DNA of 64,000 bases from Ignavibacteriota bacterium (GTDB lineage: Bacteria > Bacteroidota > Ignavibacteria > SZUA-365), in NCBI GenBank assembly GCA_016218045.1, contig JACRFB010000059.1, positions 1 to 64,000 of the forward strand, read 5' to 3'. The stretch's first letter is position 1. Each line of letters starts with the position of its first letter. Of the stretch, positions 61,901 through 64,000 are shown piece by piece. The notes beneath the pieces were generated by a model. The model ran no database searches, was not told the origin of the DNA, and was given only the letters and a program-made list of their open reading frames with translations. The position numbers and the translations under genes were made by a program.

Positions 61901-62553
61901 AAGTGGGCAGCGCCACGGCGGCTCCCGGCGCGGTGGTGGAGATCCCCGTCACCCTGCGCGACGCGAGGCATCTGTCCTTCGCCAACATCAGCGGATACCG
62001 GCTCCGCCTGCGTTTCAACCGCACCCTGCTGCGGCCGCTCTTCTCGCCCGCGGGACAAACGGCCGTGAACGACCGCGTGATCGATCTGGATCTGCCCGCA
62101 CAGGCGGATGCACAGGACCACCTTGCCGTGCTGCGCTTTGAAGCCGCGCTCGGAAACGACAGCAGCACCGCGCTATCCATCGACACCATCGAGAGTGTGG
62201 GCGGGCGTGTTGATATCGCGGCCGTGCCCGGACGATTCACGCTTGACCGTCTCTGCCGCGAGGGCGGCGTGCGCCTGCTGAATCCCGACGGTGAAATCGC
62301 CCTGTATCAGAATACGCCGAATCCGTTTAATCCGCAGACGACCATCACCTACGAGGTGATCGAACAGGCACCGACACGCCTGACCGTACTCGACCGCGCC
62401 GGGCGCACCGTGGCTGTGCTTGTGGACGGCCTCGTACCTCCGGGAAAATACTCGGTGGTCTTCGACGCCTCGGCCCACGCAAGCGGCGTGTACATCGCGG
62501 TGCTCGAGACAGCGACGCAGGTGCTGACACGATTGATGGTTGTGATGAAATGA
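58915..62553 (+). CDS. Choice-of-anchor-D (HYDIN-like) repeat protein with T9SS tail
   Basis: A 1212-aa secreted protein. The GTG start overlaps the previous stop; the signal-like segment is HTAGIILLLAVFVAFPAPVY then ASA. The main body consists of repeated beta domains of about 110 residues in alternating forms: VVLRNTGTNEISVSRIALTN, LLTNTGAFTLTISGVTVTGD, LLRIDNTGGSDLLLSNIALT, each followed by RFxPxxxG and GRKDS/GRKES. A cohesin-like domain (ARIEVGSATAAPGAVVEIPV) precedes the T9SS tail (YQNTPNPFNPQTTITYEV to LTRLMVVMK). It lacks the VWA and WD40 parts of the 25-30 kb protein but shares its repeats, cohesin-like domain and tail, so the two are paralogues. It overlaps the OmpA gene by 4 bases. 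Confidence 0.92.
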   Translation: MIPTPAQHCRAARGLTHARATHTAGIILLLAVFVAFPAPVYASAAAARVVVDSTGTVFAEDVDYGTVSDDQFPSDKVVALRNTGATAVTIVRADVRPGAPFRVTAGLPATIPAGGTVWMIVRFLDPGSEGAQQDTLRYMTQTSMFAAMTVARGQKRFRLSIGAPSAVACYLGPCDPGPLDTVVVLRNTGTNEISVSRIALTNDSNFTLTPPIPMPRRIAAGDNVRVPLRFQPRSAGDKYTTLQITSNAMNAPSLTIPVSGRKESADLTVLSLYFGNLTPDLFPDTGTVFIKNNGTLPIRIDSATFGANPPFTVLGGLPVTLQPSGATNLAVEFADPGVDGYYSDTLAFAHEPHCSPVRILVAGTRISAPKITGPSTIRYPDLFCRFTTRDTSILLTNTGAFTLTISGVTVTGDPAFSIPSRMPKNIPAGRSDTLTLRVRATAAGFRSASILIASNAVNEPLLPVNVFALADTPRVRIDEVHFGRVPLTAFPAVRTVYVHNPGVVAVRLDSLLFLPAGRFTASASFPMTIGPGDSSAVDIVFEAPTADGMITAYMVPQHQPTCTPVPVLVDGERLSLPLISSPEAIEFGLLLCPDASRDTLLRIDNTGGSDLLLSNIALTGDPAFSATLPALPARIAPESALYLPVRFAPQGSGLFTGRVEITSNAVNQPFRTVTLRGRKDSVLLSAPRLDFGTRQPTQLPVVRGTDARNSGNVDARAISARFARGIAYTLDTPPPAQIAAGAQATISVSFAPPGDGTYDDTLIIEYEPSCATLRIPLSGAQVTRPEMSGPAALDFPRLTCDGTVRDTVIVIRNIGGTDLFISDGRIDGDADFLFEPPFTPFAIPRRDSARVGVRFRPLAAGDRAALLTLTNNASGTTTLQVPLTGRKEQVSLAAQSLAFGTVVRASMPARRAVWVRNTGTMAVTLRTHTAAAPFTLETPLPRTIAAGDSTLLDILFDETATDASAKTDITFTTDPDCGVLLLTVSGEQVTPAARIEVGSATAAPGAVVEIPVTLRDARHLSFANISGYRLRLRFNRTLLRPLFSPAGQTAVNDRVIDLDLPAQADAQDHLAVLRFEAALGNDSSTALSIDTIESVGGRVDIAAVPGRFTLDRLCREGGVRLLNPDGEIALYQNTPNPFNPQTTITYEVIEQAPTRLTVLDRAGRTVAVLVDGLVPPGKYSVVFDASAHASGVYIAVLETATQVLTRLMVVMK

Positions 62554-64000
62554 CGCGGCTTCGCGGACGTGTGTTCCGGACCGGGCGGCTGCTGCTGCTC
62601 TCGGCCGCCTGCGCCTTCGTCTGGCCTGCCGCGCAGGCACAGGACGACACGCTCGCGCGGCATACCTCGTACGGTGTTTTCGGCGGCGCGGGATGGAACC
62701 TTCATCGCGCCGATTTCCGCGCGCTGCCCGGCGTGCCTAACTGTTGTCCGTCCTTCACTGAAGGCGGAGGCCTCGGATACGCCGCGGGCGTGTTGACCGA
62801 ATTTCCCTTCTCCGCCCGCTGGGCTCTTGCGCTTCGCGCGGGTCTCGCGCAAAGCGGCGCCGTCTTGACCGCACGCGAAGGCACCTATCTCATCGCGGGC
62901 GAGGAGACCGTACCGGGGGAATTCGAACATCGGATCGAGATATCCATTTTCAGCGCAGGACTCGAACCCTCCGCAACGTACCGCGTGGCGGGTCCGCTGC
63001 GTGTCCATGCCGGACTGCGCGCGGGGCTCGTGCTGTCGACGCGCTATGAACAGCGCGAGACGATCGTGCTGCCCGTGAACCGCGGCACCTTTCTCGAGAA
63101 CGGCCTGCGCACACGCAACGAAAGCAACGGTGTCATTCCCGAGGCGGGCGCCATGCAGCTTGCCATCAGCGCGGGCCTCAGCGTGGAATTGCCGTTGAAT
63201 GCACGGGGCACCCTGTTCGCCGCGCCGGAGGTATTCGCGAGTTACGCATTGACACCCGTGGTCACCGGCTACGCCTGGCATGCGCACGCCCTGCGCGCCG
63301 GCCTCTCCGTATTCTACCGACGCAAGGACGATCCGCCGCCCCCGCCGCCTCCGCCGCCCCCTCCGCCTCCGCCCGTGCGCGAGCCCGTGCTGGCGGCCGA
63401 GCTGCGCGCTTTCGGCGTCGACGATCAGGGGAAGGACAGTCCGAACGCGCGTGTGCGCATCGAGGAATTCATCGGCGCGCAGATGCGCCCGCTGCTGCCC
63501 TTTGTGTTCTTCGGCGAGAACAGCGACACGATCCCGTCCCGCTACAGGCAGTTGACGCGCGAAAGCGCCGGCGCCTTTCACGTCGGCTTGCTGCACGAGG
63601 CGAATGCGATCGGCGTGCATCACGATGTGCTGAACGTGATCGGCAAGCGGTTGACAGAACATCCCGACGCCGTGATCACGATCACCGGGTGTAATGCCGA
63701 CGAGGGTCCGGAGAAGCGCAACATCGCGCTCTCGCGTCGCAGGGCTGAGCGTGTGCGCGCATATCTGCGCGACGTGTGGGGCATCGGTGACCGCCGCATG
63801 GAAATACGGGTGCGGAATCTGCCCGTCATGAATTCGAGCATCGCCGACGCGGACGGCGCCGAGGAAAACCGCCGCGTGGAGATCAGCGCCGCGGACTGGA
63901 GCATACTGCAGCCCGTGCTGACGCGCGACACCATGCGCCTCGCGACGCGGCCCATCATTCGTTTCCGTCCCACGATCACCGCCGAGTCGGGCCTGGCGTC
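62550..64000 (+). CDS. OmpA-family protein with polyproline linker (copy 2), cut by right edge
   Basis: The frame stays open to the end of the window (about 483 codons). It begins MTRLRGRVFRTGRLLLLSAA (signal to AQAQ) at the ATG that overlaps the previous stop. Barrel-like part with the Cys pair LPGVPNCCPSFTE, a run of 14 prolines (63334-63375), LLPFVFFGENSDTIP and an OmpA-like segment (ITGCNADEGPEKRNIALSRR, YLRDVWGIGDRRMEIRVRNL). All these elements appear in the same order in the 23237 gene, so the two are paralogues, and each is directly linked to an anchor-D giant. By analogy a second OmpA domain probably lies beyond the edge. Confidence 0.93.
   Translation, partial: MTRLRGRVFRTGRLLLLSAACAFVWPAAQAQDDTLARHTSYGVFGGAGWNLHRADFRALPGVPNCCPSFTEGGGLGYAAGVLTEFPFSARWALALRAGLAQSGAVLTAREGTYLIAGEETVPGEFEHRIEISIFSAGLEPSATYRVAGPLRVHAGLRAGLVLSTRYEQRETIVLPVNRGTFLENGLRTRNESNGVIPEAGAMQLAISAGLSVELPLNARGTLFAAPEVFASYALTPVVTGYAWHAHALRAGLSVFYRRKDDPPPPPPPPPPPPPPVREPVLAAELRAFGVDDQGKDSPNARVRIEEFIGAQMRPLLPFVFFGENSDTIPSRYRQLTRESAGAFHVGLLHEANAIGVHHDVLNVIGKRLTEHPDAVITITGCNADEGPEKRNIALSRRRAERVRAYLRDVWGIGDRRMEIRVRNLPVMNSSIADADGAEENRRVEISAADWSILQPVLTRDTMRLATRPIIRFRPTITAESGLA

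Overview
The window is a GC-rich chromosomal stretch of a bacterium from the FCB superphylum (Bacteroidota/Chlorobi side; an Ignavibacteria- or Kapabacteria-like lineage is my best guess). The grounds are at least seven secreted proteins ending in type IX secretion (T9SS) sorting tails, several with the motif YPNPFNPST; promoters that fit the Bacteroidota pattern TTG-N19/21-TAnnTTTG; and many lipoproteins, outer-membrane barrels and OmpA proteins. I see no rRNA, tRNA, CRISPR array, transposase or phage gene. The lineage is inferred from protein style only.

Layout. 1-16.4 kb: cell-surface and hypothetical genes (T9SS cargo, a 1171-aa outer-membrane protein, lipoproteins, a Ycf48/BNR protein) mixed with a homocysteine S-methyltransferase-like gene, a PlsC-like acyltransferase and an M29-like peptidase. 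16.8-21.6 kb: single-chain pyruvate:ferredoxin oxidoreductase (nifJ) followed by a dihydroorotate-dehydrogenase-like gene. 21.6-23.1 kb: a lipoprotein, a Lys/Ala/Pro histone-H1-like protein with a clear terminator, and a small ORF. 23.2-30.2 kb: a translationally coupled pair, an OmpA protein with a polyproline linker and a 1669-aa VWA + WD40 + choice-of-anchor-D + T9SS protein. 30.5-38.4 kb: a minus-strand envelope gene series with 4-base overlaps in which rsmG is embedded, headed by a giant IgGFc-binding-domain T9SS protein. 38.8-42.3 kb: a tandem pair of paralogous T9SS cargo genes of unknown function. 42.4-52.9 kb: central metabolism and information genes (pta, gpmI, a Tat-exported class V aminotransferase, rqcH, the C-terminal half of carB, dCMP deaminase, PIN-PhoH, a GroES-like orphan). 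53.1-58.0 kb: a complete hoxEFUYH operon for a bidirectional NAD-linked [NiFe] hydrogenase. 58.1-64 kb: an outer-membrane barrel, a second choice-of-anchor-D giant and a second polyproline OmpA protein cut by the right edge; the last two are paralogous to the 23-30 kb pair.

Physiology inferred. PFOR, phosphotransacetylase and a soluble NAD-coupled hydrogenase together suggest fermentative or facultatively anaerobic metabolism, with pyruvate oxidised to acetyl-CoA and acetyl-phosphate and redox balanced through H2. The heavy investment in T9SS cargo and OmpA anchors suggests a complex cell surface.

The most unusual feature is not a gene. Most intergenic gaps are filled with short tandem repeats (7-8 bp words such as GGGACAGC, TAGATGG, TTCCACC, GGAACTG, CGTCTAAT) resembling the STRR sequences of cyanobacteria. 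Immediately after genes they are mostly purine-rich on the sense strand, frequently abut or even supply the stop codon, and often return as a complementary pyrimidine arm, so whole gaps become imperfect palindromes. These may act as 3'-end or mRNA-stability elements and deserve a genome-wide look.
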